Positions 5,759 through 5,831 of a DNA stretch of 5,831 bases are shown one piece after another. Position 1 is the first letter of the stretch. The number at the start of each line of letters is the position of its first letter. The notes below the pieces were generated by a model, which was not told where the DNA came from, made no database searches, and saw nothing but the letters and a program-made list of their open reading frames with translations. The DNA is taken from contig CACYBJ010000050.1 in NCBI GenBank assembly GCA_902772565.1, positions 1-5,831 of the forward strand, in the 5' to 3' direction. The translations under genes and the position numbers were made by a program. The stretch is from an uncultured Lachnospiraceae bacterium (GTDB lineage: Bacteria > Bacillota > Clostridia > Lachnospirales > Lachnospiraceae).

Positions 5759-5831
5759 GTACCCGTAGTTCAGTGGATAGAGCAGTGGCTTCCGAAGCCA
5801 AAGATCGCGGGTTCGAATCCCGCCGGGTATA
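5759..5831 (+). tRNA. tRNA-Arg (anticodon CCG)
   Basis: A complete 73-base cloverleaf. The acceptor stem pairs 5759-5765 (GTACCCG) with 5824-5830 (CGGGTAT), the first pair being G-U, and A5831 is the discriminator base. The D stem is GTTC/GAGC (5768-5771 and 5780-5783) with GG in the loop. The anticodon stem is 5785-5789 with 5797-5801, its outermost pair a G-A mismatch. The loop TTCCGAA places the anticodon CCG at 5792-5794, reading CGG (arginine). The variable loop has five bases and the T arm is GCGGG-TTCGAAT-CCCGC (5807-5823). The gene ends exactly at the window edge, so an encoded CCA cannot be judged. Confidence 0.95.

Overview
The window looks like a chromosomal stretch from a low-to-moderate GC Firmicute of class Clostridia, most likely a Lachnospiraceae-type anaerobe. 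The reasons are a DUF4317 protein (a family I know mainly from Clostridia), strong AGGAGG-type ribosome sites, very AT-rich intergenic DNA around denser coding DNA, and a tRNA-Arg(CCG) of the usual bacterial shape. The genus cannot be fixed from sequence alone. I see no insertion sequence, phage gene, CRISPR array or antibiotic-resistance gene.

Left part, minus strand (1-2203). prfC (peptide chain release factor 3) is complete, with its own sigma-A-like promoter, a short leader and a Rho-independent terminator directly after its stop codon. Downstream on the same strand is the beginning of a lipoprotein gene that runs off the left edge. Between them lie about 250 bases without a gene. They hold the prfC terminator, a very AT-rich block that probably carries the lipoprotein promoter, and two strong back-to-back inverted repeats just upstream of the lipoprotein ribosome site.

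Right part, plus strand (2256-5831). A divergent extended -10 promoter starts what looks like a three-gene operon: a soluble degenerate-GGDEF/intact-EAL protein (predicted cyclic-di-GMP phosphodiesterase), a small SseB-family protein 20 bases later, and a DUF4317 protein whose start codon overlaps the SseB stop by four bases (ATGA). A complete tRNA-Arg(CCG) gene follows 20 bases after the DUF4317 stop and ends on the last base of the window.

How the parts relate. prfC and the tRNA are translation housekeeping genes. The EAL protein should lower cyclic-di-GMP, and its apparent co-transcription with two proteins of unknown biochemical role is the main functional puzzle. The most unusual DNA structure is the paired hairpin element at 264-334. 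I did not find a convincing wholly new system. The strongest leads are the EAL-SseB-DUF4317 gene set and that hairpin element.
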